From: Rhizobium rhizogenes NBRC 13257
GTDB lineage: Bacteria > Pseudomonadota > Alphaproteobacteria > Rhizobiales > Rhizobiaceae
NCBI RefSeq assembly: GCF_000696095.1
Contig: NZ_BAYX01000004.1
Coordinates: 434,001-498,000, forward strand
DNA length: 64,000 nt
Reading direction: 5' to 3'
Part shown: piece after piece, positions 38,029-46,047 of the stretch
How the letters are laid out: the number at the start of each line of letters is the position of its first letter
Numbering within the stretch: position 1 is the stretch's first letter
Notes under the pieces: model-generated
What the model saw: the letters and a program-made list of their open reading frames with translations, nothing else
The model's database searches: none
What the model was told of the DNA's origin: nothing
Position numbers and translations under genes: made by a program

Positions 38029-38541
38029 CTATGCAGCCTTCTTCACGCCCACAAAGGCAATCACCGCAAGAATCACGCTGGCGACGACGTTCCAGCCCGC
38101 CATCGAGATGCCGAGGACGCGCAGGGCGGCTTCCGTGCAGGAGGGCCCCTTGATGGTGCTGAGTTCGTTCAGGAGGTCGCCGGCATTCTGTGTCATGCTG
38201 CTGGCCGAGGTGGAGCAGGTCGTGGGACCGGCCCAAAAGTGCCATTCGACGCCGGCGTGATAGACGCCGATGCCGCCGCCGACCACCATCATCAGGCCGG
38301 CGATCGCCAGCAGCGTGCGGGTGATCCAGGAGGGCAGGCGAAGGATGGCCGTTAGGGCTGCGACGATTGCGACGGGAATGCCGTAGTAATAGGGCTGGCG
38401 CTGCTCCAGGCAGAGCGCGCAGGGGATATAGCCGCCAATATGCTGGAAGCCAAGCGCCGAGCCGACAACGATGATCATGCCGATCGCGAGCAGTGCCGAA
38501 TAACCAAGGCCGGCGCGAGAGGAGGTCAAAGTCTGGGACAT
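38029..38541 (-). CDS. disulfide bond formation protein DsbB-like
   Basis: DsbB reoxidises the periplasmic thiol oxidase DsbA with quinone. The 170-residue protein has four membrane helices and two cysteine pairs: CALC in ALCLEQRQPYYYG (near residue 40) and one Cys each in PTTCSTSAS and GPSCTEAAL. It lies just after the DedA-like gene in the same direction (15 bases between), and the pair may be one operon. Confidence 0.92.
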   Translation of the reverse strand: MSQTLTSSRAGLGYSALLAIGMIIVVGSALGFQHIGGYIPCALCLEQRQPYYYGIPVAIVAALTAILRLPSWITRTLLAIAGLMMVVGGGIGVYHAGVEWHFWAGPTTCSTSASSMTQNAGDLLNELSTIKGPSCTEAALRVLGISMAGWNVVASVILAVIAFVGVKKAA

Positions 38542-38556
38542 CAGGGGGCTCCGTGG

Positions 38557-39150
38557 TCAGTTTGCCAGAGCAAAATGGAAGATGCCGTAAAGGGCGATGA
38601 GAATGCCGGCGGCGACCATGGTGATTTGGCCGAGGCGTTTCTCGATGAAGTGGCGGATCGATTCGCCGTAGCGGCGCAGCAGGAAGGCGAGGAAGAAGAA
38701 GCGCGCGCCACGCGCGACGATGGCCGAGATGATGAACAGGCCGAGATCGATGTGAGCGACACCGGACAGGATCGTCACCACCTTGATCGGCGGAAGGTGC
38801 GCAAGGCCCGAGGTAACCAGCAGCAAAACAATCCATTCGTAGGTGACGCCTGCGCTCATCTGGTTGAAGGCGTCGAGCTTGCCGTAGAATTCCAGGATCG
38901 GCTTGGCGATGGTCTCGAAGGCGTAGTAGCCGAGCGCCCAGCCGGCGATGCCGCCGAGCACGGAGGCGATGGTCGCTGTCAGCGCATAGCGCCAGGCCCG
39001 TTCGGGCTTTGCCAGCGACATGGGCAGGAACAGGACATCCGCGGGGACAAGAAAGACGGAGCTTTCGACGAAGGCGATAACGGCCAACCAGACTTCCGCC
39101 GATTTGCGGCCGGCCAGCGACATGGTCCAATCGTAGAGTCTACGTAGCAT
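38557..39150 (-). CDS. YqaA/DedA-like membrane protein
   Basis: This is a 197-residue membrane protein related to the DedA/SNARE-associated family (YqaA branch). Segments seen are VWLAVIAFVESSVFLVPADV, ASVLGGIAGWALGYYAFE and FIISAIVARGARFFFLAFLLRR. Related DedA proteins flip lipids or support drug resistance. ATG 39150 has a GGGGG at proper spacing; the longer frame to 39231 is not needed. It is followed by dsbB. Confidence 0.88.
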   Translation of the reverse strand: MLRRLYDWTMSLAGRKSAEVWLAVIAFVESSVFLVPADVLFLPMSLAKPERAWRYALTATIASVLGGIAGWALGYYAFETIAKPILEFYGKLDAFNQMSAGVTYEWIVLLLVTSGLAHLPPIKVVTILSGVAHIDLGLFIISAIVARGARFFFLAFLLRRYGESIRHFIEKRLGQITMVAAGILIALYGIFHFALAN

Positions 39151-39457
39151 GGTACCCCCTTTTGCTGCGTTGCACACCTTTAGGGACGAGGATTGTGGCT
39201 GTAAATGGCCGCAAGCTTGGGCGGGCAGCACAAAGTCAAAATTTTTCGTGAAGCCGGGGTGATCGGCGTCGCTGCGTTTTTGTTTAGTGTTTTCTTATGT
39301 TTCGGGTTTTGGATACCGTGCCAATGACGGTTTTTGCAGTCTCCGTGTTCAGTCTCTATCCATGTCTGTGACGAATTATTCAAAGAAAATAAATATTTCT
39401 GGGTAATCCATGTTATGCTGGGGCAATAATTAGAATAATCATGCAAGGAGAATTTAG
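39151..39457. other. 307-base intergenic region with lower GC
   Basis: The stretch between the DedA-like gene and the 39-residue gene is rich in A and T, above all at 39360-39457. I see no open frame with a ribosome site or recognisable RNA. It must hold the promoters of both divergent genes; no convincing hexamer pair was found. Confidence 0.4.
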
Positions 39458-39577
39458 ATGAGGCGGTTTAATTTATTTTTCACCGGACGACAGTACGCGA
39501 TTTTCTTCATCGAAACATCGGTTATATCCGCCGGTATTGCTCTCATGCTCATTGCTAATCTTCCTGTGATTCACTGA
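39458..39577 (+). CDS. 39-residue single-pass membrane peptide
   Basis: This very short gene runs from ATG 39458 to TGA 39575-39577. AAGGAG at 39445-39450 with a 7-base spacer is one of the best ribosome sites in the window. The peptide has a positive start (MRRFNLFFTGRQ) and a hydrophobic run from about residue 14 to 38 (IFFIETSVISAGIALMLIA), the pattern of a small inner-membrane peptide. I do not recognise a family. Codon use is mixed and rather AT-rich. Confidence 0.6.
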   Translation: MRRFNLFFTGRQYAIFFIETSVISAGIALMLIANLPVIH

Positions 39578-39709
39578 ATTCTGTTGATCGCTGCCCAGCT
39601 GGGTGGCGCCTGTTGCATGGCTGACACCCTTATCACATGTACCCTACCGTGCTTTGGAACTTTTTCTGCATCCAAGGGTTTATGGTTCGTGATGTGGAGG
39701 AGTATCGCT

Positions 39710-39961
39710 ATGAGCAATGATTTCAATAGACCAAATCCAGACCTCGGAACGCCGCCGCTGTCACGCCGCCCGCCCTGGGCATCGTGGCTGGTTATCTTGG
39801 CGGCGGCTGTTATAGCCGCATTGGCGTGGAACTTCTGGCCTCACACAAGCTCGATGGAAGCAACAGCTCCGTCGTCTCAGACCACAACGACCCAGCCGCC
39901 TGCGACGACACAGCCACCGGCAACGTCAACGCCGCCCGCGACGGCACCTGCTCAGCAGTAG
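39710..39961 (+). CDS. small membrane protein with Thr/Pro-rich tail
   Basis: This 83-residue protein has a short N-terminal cytoplasmic part with RPNPDLGTPPLSRRPP, a single membrane segment near residues 25-42 (WLVILAAAVIAALAWNFW), and a repetitive tail of Thr, Pro, Ala and Gln (TTTTQPPATTQPPATSTPP). ATG 39710 has GGAGGAG at 7-base spacing; an upstream TTG at 39584 is in frame but unlikely. A strong terminator follows. Similar short proteins are frequent in rhizobia, with unknown role. Confidence 0.72.
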   Translation: MSNDFNRPNPDLGTPPLSRRPPWASWLVILAAAVIAALAWNFWPHTSSMEATAPSSQTTTTQPPATTQPPATSTPPATAPAQQ

Positions 39962-39963
39962 AG

Positions 39964-39990
39964 AAAGCCCGCCAGCAATGGCGGGTTTTC
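39964..39990 (+). terminator. rho-independent terminator
   Basis: GCCCGCCA and TGGCGGGT pair around GCAA, followed by TTTTC. An A-tract before the stem makes it potentially bidirectional. Confidence 0.85.
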
Positions 39991-40307
39991 CATCCGCAGA
40001 TCCCGGCCGTAACTTGAGGGAGCGCTTCGTTGTTTCAAGGTATGGCCGGGTTCTTGCGTGCATGTTCAATGAGTTACGCTGATATAAAAGTTAATGTGAA
40101 ATTAAAGTAAAATGTTCCCAGAAAACCGTGCTATGAAGGCTCTCATAGGAAACGGTTTCCGCTTTTGTGCGAAAGTGAAATCGTCTTCTTTTCTCTTGGC
40201 ATGCAACGATACGTAAGAGCCGTCAGCGATGACGGCGGACGCCATTATGATATTCGTGATGAAAGCCTTGCCCAACCGACCAGCAACTCAAACGGAGGAT
40301 GCAGATA
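39991..40307. other. intergenic region with hairpin and dyad
   Basis: This 317-base AT-rich stretch has no clear gene. It holds a GGAAAC-G-GTTTCC dyad at 40148-40160 and a perfect hairpin at 40219-40236. The messenger of the 62-residue gene may start here. A 71-codon frame from 40229 overlaps that gene in another frame and is not supported. Confidence 0.4.
40219..40236 (+). promoter_or_regulatory. GNRA-capped hairpin upstream of a small gene
   Basis: GCCGTCA and TGACGGC form a 7-base-pair stem closed by GCGA, a GNRA tetraloop. No T-run follows, so it is not a terminator; it looks like a structured part of the leader for the gene at 40308. Confidence 0.4.
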
Positions 40308-40496
40308 ATGCCAGTCCATATCGCTCCAACCTTGAAAACCCGCAAGGGATTCAGGTGCAAGATCAGCGAAAAGACCGACACGGTGTTTCGCGAGATCACC
40401 ACAGGCAAAGTCCCCCAACGGCTGGAGAAGGCGGCACTTCTTAAAGCTCTGCGTATAGAGCGGGAACGGCCGACACGCCCGCAGCGTCCGCTTTGA
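40308..40496 (+). CDS. 62-residue basic protein of unknown function
   Basis: I do not recognise this protein. It is 62 residues long and basic, rich in Lys and Arg, and ends in RPTRPQRPL. ATG 40308 has GGAGG at 40294-40298 (9-base spacing); an in-frame ATG at 40299 is too close to that site. Third codon positions are G/C-rich as in neighbours, which favours a real gene. A terminator lies 70 bases after it. It could be a conserved strain-limited protein. Confidence 0.48.
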   Translation: MPVHIAPTLKTRKGFRCKISEKTDTVFREITTGKVPQRLEKAALLKALRIERERPTRPQRPL

Positions 40497-40565
40497 CGAC
40501 CTCGTTGAGGTGGCCACTGACGGTCGCTTGAAAAACTTGCTCAGCCAATTGAATGCTCTCATCAG

Positions 40566-40592
40566 AAGCCCGCTTCCGGCGGGTTTTCTTTT
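40566..40592 (+). terminator. rho-independent terminator after the 62-residue gene
   Basis: AAGCCCGC pairs with GCGGGTTT across a TTCCG loop, then CTTTTG follows. It closes the small unit that begins near 40200. Confidence 0.8.
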
Positions 40593-40692
40593 GCGTGAAA
40601 TTTGGCTGTCCGGCCATCAAACGCGGCCGCATTTTTTGCCTTGCTCAGGTCGTTCTGTTTCACCGGCGAGAGCAACCGGACCGAACTCAAAG

Positions 40693-41622
40693 TTACAACA
40701 TGTCGCCGAGGGTCCAATGGTTGTTCCATCGCACGTCGATCTCGTCATCGACATTCTGGTATCTGATGTCGGTGGAGAGGCGCAGTCGTTGTTCTCTATC
40801 CTGATTGGTCGTCGAGGCGTGGATCATGAACGGCGAGTGGAGCATGATGTCGCCTGCCTCATAATTTGCGGCGAGCCAGCGCGTGTTGAACCGCTCCGCC
40901 ATGTCCGGCAGGTCCTTTGAAACCCAGCCGCCTTCCGTCATATTGCTATTGTAAGCGCTCACTTGTTCTTCGGGACTGAGATCCTTGTTGCACTCGCTAA
41001 ATTCGCGCTCCATCTTCAGGCCAATCGCGTGCGATCCTTCGAGGTAAACCAGGCCGCCCATGTCGATGGGAGTGTCGCCGATCGGAATCCATGCCGTTAC
41101 CACTCGGCTCGTGCCCCCACGCAAGTAGACAAGATCATAATGCGCCGGCGTTGCGGTCGCTGTTCCCGGCCGGGTAAACCGCATGATCTTGCGTTTGTGC
41201 AGGTAGGAAATGCCCGACAGGAATTCATCCATAAAGTGAGCGATTCGAGGCTGCGCACAGAAGCCCTCATATGTCGTGGAGCGAACCAGGGACATGAGGC
41301 AGCGATCCGCCGCGCTATATTCCCGCCCTGCTGCCGATGCGATCCCATGTCGAGGATCCGTGCCTTGCTCGATCAGGCCTATTTTCGCCAGATGAGCAAA
41401 GACCCAGCCCCGGAATTCGATGACCTCGGTTCGCGGCAAGAAGCCCTTCAGCCATACGTAGCCGTTCTCCTCATAGAGGCGACGGATCGCCTCGACGCCT
41501 ATATTCGGATCGGTGGGGGTCAAATACCCGAACCGCTCCGCGGTCATCGACAGGGTCTTTCCGTTTGCGGTAAGGGACAACCTTTCCTCGTCTGGCTGCG
41601 TAATCTGTCTCGAAATTGACAT
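40693..41622 (-). CDS. phytanoyl-CoA dioxygenase (PhyH) family protein
   Basis: PhyH-type enzymes are Fe(II)/2-oxoglutarate oxygenases that hydroxylate small molecules. The 309-residue protein has the metal motif HYDLVYL (HxD), a downstream His in MLHSPFMIHAS and the 2OG Arg region EQRLRLSTDIRYQ. ATG 41622 begins the sequence MSISRQIT; an extension to 41721 would overlap the araC start. It is divergent from an AraC-type gene only 97 bases away, which suggests that gene controls it. The substrate is unknown. Confidence 0.87.
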   Translation of the reverse strand: MSISRQITQPDEERLSLTANGKTLSMTAERFGYLTPTDPNIGVEAIRRLYEENGYVWLKGFLPRTEVIEFRGWVFAHLAKIGLIEQGTDPRHGIASAAGREYSAADRCLMSLVRSTTYEGFCAQPRIAHFMDEFLSGISYLHKRKIMRFTRPGTATATPAHYDLVYLRGGTSRVVTAWIPIGDTPIDMGGLVYLEGSHAIGLKMEREFSECNKDLSPEEQVSAYNSNMTEGGWVSKDLPDMAERFNTRWLAANYEAGDIMLHSPFMIHASTTNQDREQRLRLSTDIRYQNVDDEIDVRWNNHWTLGDML

Positions 41623-41719
41623 TTCACTCGTCCGATGCTTGAGCTTGTTGTATCGAGAACCTAGCAAATGATGGCAATTACTCACATGGAGGAAAGCCAT
41701 ACTGGACTTTTCGCTCGTC

Positions 41720-42544
41720 ATGAACTCAACGGAAGCAATCTATCGGTCCTCCCTTGCCGCCGCCGGTGGGCTTGCCGTCATCGGCAGCGGACGGCAGCAT
41801 GTCACTCATGCGGTCAAATGCCGGAAGTTGCCGAGTCATGCGGTTGTTCTGGTGGAGCAGGGCCGGGGTTTTATCGAGACCGATGCCTGCGGCCGGCGGA
41901 GCGTCGAGGGGCCAGCCCTTTTCTGGCTGTTTCCAAACCGCCAGCATTCCTATGGTCCGGATGCCGACGGCTGGAGCGAGCGATGGGCGCTTTTCGAAGG
42001 CTCTTTCACGCGCGACTTCGTGCGGTTGCGACTCTTCAGCGAACGCGATCCGGTCGTAGCACTTCGGAATCTCGACCCGATGCAGCGCCTCTTCCGCAAT
42101 CTTCACGCCGATCTGCTGGACGATAAGAGCCTTGGAAGGGCATCCGCCGCGCTGGCTCTGCACCAGATCGTCGTCCTGGCGGCAAGGCAGGCAAGTCGTG
42201 CCACGCCTTTGCGTCACGATACGACCGATATCGCGGAGATCGTCGAAGCGTTGCGGAAAAGGACAATGCAGCCGCTGGACCTGGCCGCGTTCGCCGCCGA
42301 GCATGGGATGTCGACTGCCACACTGCGCCGGAAATTTATCGAAGAAACCGGTCTGCCGCCAAAGGCGTTTCAGCTTCGGATGCGCGTGGATCACGCCAAG
42401 GAGCTCCTGGCGACAACGGCTGAAACGATCGAGATCATCGCCGCCGCAGTCGGAATCAAGGACCCCTTCTATTTTTCGAGACTGTTCCACGGGCGCGAAG
42501 GCTGCACGCCGAGCGAATTCCGGGCGCGGTATATGAGAGGCTGA
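41720..42544 (+). CDS. AraC family transcriptional regulator
   Basis: This is a 274-residue DNA-binding regulator with an N-terminal cupin-like ligand domain (about 10-160, with VLVEQGRGFIETDACG) and a C-terminal double helix-turn-helix (about 175-272: LDLAAFAAEHGMSTATLRRKF, then AAAVGIKDPFYFSRLFHGREG). Divergence from the phyH-like gene implies local control of it, with the effector probably a metabolite linked to that oxygenase. It ends near the tRNA-Leu gene. Confidence 0.9.
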   Translation: MNSTEAIYRSSLAAAGGLAVIGSGRQHVTHAVKCRKLPSHAVVLVEQGRGFIETDACGRRSVEGPALFWLFPNRQHSYGPDADGWSERWALFEGSFTRDFVRLRLFSERDPVVALRNLDPMQRLFRNLHADLLDDKSLGRASAALALHQIVVLAARQASRATPLRHDTTDIAEIVEALRKRTMQPLDLAAFAAEHGMSTATLRRKFIEETGLPPKAFQLRMRVDHAKELLATTAETIEIIAAAVGIKDPFYFSRLFHGREGCTPSEFRARYMRG

Positions 42545-42902
42545 GCGGTTGGGATGACTCGCCCAGTTCCTCTTTCATCGCCTATCGATATGGTCTCGAA
42601 CGATGCCATGTCTTGCTGAAGGCAAAGAGCGGAAAACCTGGGTGAATTTGATGAAAATTCTGGATGGTGGTGCCCCATGCCGGAGTCGAACCAGCACTTC
42701 TTTCGAAACTCGATTTTGAGTCGAGCGCGTCTACCAATTCCGCCAATGGGGCAACGTATCCTGACGAGGCGGGTGTCTAGCATGTGATCGCCCGGGCGCG
42801 CAAGACGGCTGGCGAAGGAATGCAGGTGTTTTCCGGTACTTGAGATATGGCCCATGGCGCACAGGGTGCCATGGGCCGTTTTGTTGGCGGGACGCCCCCG
42901 CC
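42545..42902. other. intergenic region holding tRNA-Leu
   Basis: The 358-base gap between the araC and MFS genes carries tRNA-Leu at 42668-42752. The rest shows no open frame with a ribosome site; a copy of the tRNA 3' end was looked for nearby and not seen. Confidence 0.5.
42668..42752 (-). tRNA. tRNA-Leu (CAA anticodon)
   Basis: Read on the minus strand, the 7-base acceptor stem GCCCCAT pairs with ATGGGGC, then discriminator A and an encoded CCA. The D region is GGCGGAATTGGTAGACGC, the anticodon stem CTCGA/TCGAG holds loop CTCAAAA with anticodon CAA, and a long variable arm (as in Leu tRNAs) precedes the T arm GGTTCGACTCC. It decodes UUG. Confidence 0.96.
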
Positions 42903-44201
42903 TCAGTGCGCCATTGCCGGAGCTCTATCCGTCGAGCCGGGCTTGCTGATGGTCAGTGCCAGGATCGCGGCGAGCACGCAGAAGGCGCCGGCGACGAAGA
43001 AGGCGGGGAGGTAGGTGTTGAGCTCGGTGCGGGTCAGGCCGGCGCAGAAGGCGGCGGTGGCGGCGCCCAGCTGATGGGCGGCAAACACCCAGCCGAAGAC
43101 GAGGCCGGCCTTTTCGCGGCCGAAGCGGTCGGCAGCGATCTTGACGGTTGGCGGCACGGTGGCGATCCAGTCTAGGCCGTAGAAGACGGCGAAGATTGAC
43201 AGGCCGTAGAAGGTGAAATTGCTGAAGGGCAGATAGACCAGCGACAGGCCGCGCAGGCCGTAATACCAGAAGAGCAGCCAGCGATTGTCGAAGCGGTCGG
43301 AGAGCCAGCCGGAGCCGATGGTGCCGAAGAAATCGAAGATGCCCATGACCGCCAGCACGCTGGCGGCGGCCACCGGCACGATGCCGAAATCGCCGCAGAG
43401 CGTGACGAAATGCGTCTGGATCAGGCCATTGGTGGAGAGCCCGCAGATGAAGAAGGTGGCGGCGAGGATCCAGAAGGTCGAGCTTGTCGAGGCTTCCTTC
43501 AGGATAACGATCGGTGAGGCGAGCGCCGCCTTCAGGCTCTTGGTGGCGGGCGGCGGTGGCGTGACGTGGATCTCGCCGACGAGCGGCAAGTTAATGTCCG
43601 AAGGCCGGTCGCGCATCAAGAGCAGCACGATCAGGGCTGCGACGACGATCATGCCGCAGACGAAAATCACGGTGGTGCGCCAGCCATAGCGCGTCGTCAG
43701 CTCGGCCATCAGCGGCAGGAAGACGAGCTGGCCGGTGGCGGAGCTTGCCGAGAGCATGCCGATGACGAGGCCGCGATGCTTGGTGAACCAACGCGTCGAG
43801 ACCGTGGCGGCGAGCACCATGGCGGTGAGGCCAGTGCCGAAGCCGACGATGATGCCCCAGCAGAGCAGCAACTGCCAGACTTGCGTCATGAACAGCGAGC
43901 CGATGAAGCCGACGCTGATGGTGGCGAGCGCAAAGACGATGACCTTGCGGACGCCGAAATAATTCATGAAGGCGGCGGCGAAAGGACCCATGAGGCCGAA
44001 CAGCACCAGGCGGACGGCGAGCGCGGAGGAAATGGACGACGTGCTCCAGCCGAACTCGTCTTCCAGCGGCTTGATAAGCACGCCGGGCGCGCCCATGGCA
44101 CCGGCGGTGACGAGCATGGTGAGGAAGGTGGCACCGACGACGACCCATCCGTAATGGATGTTGCGGCGGGCCAGCGTTGAGGCGAGGACTGTGGAGACCA
44201 T
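42903..44201 (-). CDS. major facilitator transporter (MCT-like)
   Basis: This 432-residue protein has twelve hydrophobic helices in two halves. The first half includes GWSTSSISSALAVRLVLFGLMGP and the second starts after a cytoplasmic linker near residue 210 (RPSDINLPLVGEI). It resembles the oxalate/formate and monocarboxylate branch of the MFS. ATG 44201 is used because the upstream in-frame start is a TTG (44240). It is divergent from a TetR gene with palindromic sites between them, so its expression is probably TetR-controlled. Confidence 0.88.
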   Translation of the reverse strand: MVSTVLASTLARRNIHYGWVVVGATFLTMLVTAGAMGAPGVLIKPLEDEFGWSTSSISSALAVRLVLFGLMGPFAAAFMNYFGVRKVIVFALATISVGFIGSLFMTQVWQLLLCWGIIVGFGTGLTAMVLAATVSTRWFTKHRGLVIGMLSASSATGQLVFLPLMAELTTRYGWRTTVIFVCGMIVVAALIVLLLMRDRPSDINLPLVGEIHVTPPPPATKSLKAALASPIVILKEASTSSTFWILAATFFICGLSTNGLIQTHFVTLCGDFGIVPVAAASVLAVMGIFDFFGTIGSGWLSDRFDNRWLLFWYYGLRGLSLVYLPFSNFTFYGLSIFAVFYGLDWIATVPPTVKIAADRFGREKAGLVFGWVFAAHQLGAATAAFCAGLTRTELNTYLPAFFVAGAFCVLAAILALTISKPGSTDRAPAMAH

Positions 44202-44348
44202 GGGATGCGTTCCAGTGGGGTTTCGTGTTTGGGCGTTCAAGATCGGGAAAAATCAGCGGCTGCCAGCCTGAAAAGAGTCGGTGATGTCATATTCGCTCGT
44301 ATCGCAATGCCCTTCTCCCGGCTTGAACGATTGTGCAAAGGCATTTAG

Positions 44349-44391
44349 ATGATCATGATCATATTTGTTGCATATTCATGATGGTCATCAT
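44349..44391. promoter_or_regulatory. twin palindromes between the MFS and TetR genes
   Basis: ATGATCATGATCAT at 44349-44362 is a perfect 14-base palindrome. ATGATG-GT-CATCAT at 44378-44391 is a second one with a 2-base centre. They are 29 bases apart start to start, near three helical turns. They are good candidates for the operator of the adjacent TetR repressor. Confidence 0.6.
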
Positions 44392-44437
44392 ATAAATTGT
44401 CAATCAAGAATTATTGAAGCTCTGATGGAGTTTTTTG

Positions 44438-45025
44438 ATGAGAGTGAGCCGCGAAAAATTCGCCGAGAACCGTGAGAAGATCCTTGCCGTCGCGGGCGAT
44501 CTTTTTCGCGAAAAGGGTTTTGACGGTATTGGCGTCGCCGACATCATGAAGGCGGCCGGGCTGACGCATGGCGGCTTCTACGGTCATTTCGAATCCAAGG
44601 ATGAGCTCGCCTGCGAGGCTAGCAAGGCGCTGGTGTCGCGCTCGCTGGAGCGCTGGAAGCATGTGGTCGACGGTGCGCCGGACGAGCCGCTGGAAGCGCT
44701 GCTCGCGCATTATCTTTCGCATCGCAATGTCGTGGAGCATGCGACCGGCTGCGTCTTCGCGGCGCTGACGCAGGAAGTCAGCCGTCATGGCCCGAAAATG
44801 CAGTCAACCTTTACCGGCGGCCTGATGGGCATGGCGGCGATCCTCGAGGAGATCACACCCGGCGAAACGCAGGAGGAGCGCCGCCGCAAGGCGCTTGTCA
44901 GCCTTTCGGCCATGGTCGGTGCCGTCATCCTGGCGCGCGCTATGGACAATCCCGAGCTATCGCAGGAATTCTTGGCCGCCACCCGGCAGGAGCTAACGCC
45001 CGCACCGGAGAGCGGCAAGGAATGA
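44438..45025 (+). CDS. TetR family regulator, divergent from the MFS gene
   Basis: This 195-residue repressor has an N-terminal helix-turn-helix (KILAVAGDLFREKGFDGIGVADIMKAAGLTHGGFYGHF; about residues 14-50) and a C-terminal ligand domain. The GFYGHF pattern is typical of the family's recognition helix end. ATG 44438 is used; TTG 44435 is in frame. It probably represses the MFS gene and itself through the twin palindromes upstream. Confidence 0.9.
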   Translation: MRVSREKFAENREKILAVAGDLFREKGFDGIGVADIMKAAGLTHGGFYGHFESKDELACEASKALVSRSLERWKHVVDGAPDEPLEALLAHYLSHRNVVEHATGCVFAALTQEVSRHGPKMQSTFTGGLMGMAAILEEITPGETQEERRRKALVSLSAMVGAVILARAMDNPELSQEFLAATRQELTPAPESGKE

Positions 45026-45032
45026 CAACGGT

Positions 45033-45827
45033 TTAGTCGCGGAAGGCGAGGAGCCCGTTGGCTTCGACGATCTCGGTGATCTTGCCGTCGGGAGCGACCT
45101 CTCGCAATTCGGCCCGGAGTGCGGCCTCGAAATCCGCCAGCTTGTCGCCAAGCGCTTGCGGCGAGGTGGAGGACATCGAGAAGACGCGGCCGACGATGTC
45201 TTCGATATCGCGTACATATTCCCTGACGATGCCGATGCGCTCGAGGTTGCGGAAGGGCGAAGCGAGCAGCATGGTTTCATGCGGCGCCCAGGTCTTGCCC
45301 TTGCGCAACAGGCGCTCCTCGTGCCGCTCCGGCGAAAAAGTTTCCGCCAGTTTTTCGACGATACCGCGCCAATCCGGGCTCGCCAGTATCGTCTTGTCGT
45401 GGAACAGCACGACCGCGCCATCAGGCTCGATCAGTTGGTCCAGTGCCGCAAGCGTGGCCGGGCGATCCATCCAGTGGAAGGAGCGGCCCATGATGCAGAG
45501 GTGCAGCTTGCCGATATCCGGCCCGAGATCATAGGAAGACCCTTGGCGGACGGTGATCCCGACGCCGGCTTCCTTCGCGCCGGCTTCGGCGGCGGCAAGC
45601 ATTTCCGGCTCCGGGTCCATGGCGGTGACAGTGGCACCCTCAAGCCGCGCAAAGGCAATCCCAAGCTGGCCGGGACCGCAGCCGAGATCAAGCACATGGT
45701 CGCCGGCCTTCAGGCTGCTGCGCTCGGCAACGCGGGCGATCAAGGTGTCCGGATAGGGAATGCGATAGCGCAGGTAATAGGCCGCGGTGGATTGGAAACG
45801 CCGCGCTTCGAAGGGCATGGTGGGCAT
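45033..45827 (-). CDS. class I SAM-dependent methyltransferase
   Basis: This is a 264-residue cytoplasmic enzyme with the full SAM-binding motif I DHVLDLGCGPGQLGIAFARL near residue 42, the acidic residue in AMDPEPEM and the LHLCIMGRSFHWMDRP region. Such FHWM patterns appear in methyltransferases acting on small organic acids, but the substrate is unknown. ATG 45827 has GAGG at 8-base spacing; the frame extends to 45872 without a better site. It is convergent with the TetR gene. Confidence 0.87.
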   Translation of the reverse strand: MPTMPFEARRFQSTAAYYLRYRIPYPDTLIARVAERSSLKAGDHVLDLGCGPGQLGIAFARLEGATVTAMDPEPEMLAAAEAGAKEAGVGITVRQGSSYDLGPDIGKLHLCIMGRSFHWMDRPATLAALDQLIEPDGAVVLFHDKTILASPDWRGIVEKLAETFSPERHEERLLRKGKTWAPHETMLLASPFRNLERIGIVREYVRDIEDIVGRVFSMSSTSPQALGDKLADFEAALRAELREVAPDGKITEIVEANGLLAFRD

Positions 45828-45943
45828 GGGTGGATCCTCGGGGGTAGGGAGGCTTACCCTGTTATGACTCAACTGTGACCGAGGCGTGAAATAACGTTTG
45901 CGCGATTTGCCGCGGGCTCAATTCGCTTCGGAGATCGGGATTA

Positions 45944-45995
45944 CCCCTCACCCAATCCGCTCCCCGCATTAACGGGGAGCGGATTGGGTGAGGGG
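45944..45995. repeat. perfect 23-base inverted repeat
   Basis: Two perfect 23-base arms at 45944-45966 and 45973-45995 flank a CATTAA loop. The arms begin CCCCTCACCCAATCCGCTCC. The wording CCCCTCACCC followed by CTCCCCG is that of a palindromic element common in rhizobial intergenic regions. As RNA it would form a very stable hairpin between the methyltransferase and aldo-keto reductase genes. Confidence 0.75.
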
Positions 45996-46047
45996 CCAGA
46001 CAGATAGAGGCGGCATCCCTGCCTTTGCCTGGCCAGCTCCAAAATCC

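Noticed and set aside
37469..39130. 553-codon open frame across HNH, dsbB and DedA-like genes
   Set aside because: It runs in the wrong frame through three well-supported genes.
40229..40444. 71-codon open frame overlapping the 62-residue gene
   Set aside because: Different frame, no ribosome site, and less likely than the gene at 40308.
39458..42752. tRNA-Leu as attachment site of an integrated island
   Set aside because: No integrase and no second copy of the tRNA 3' end were seen in the flanking sequence.
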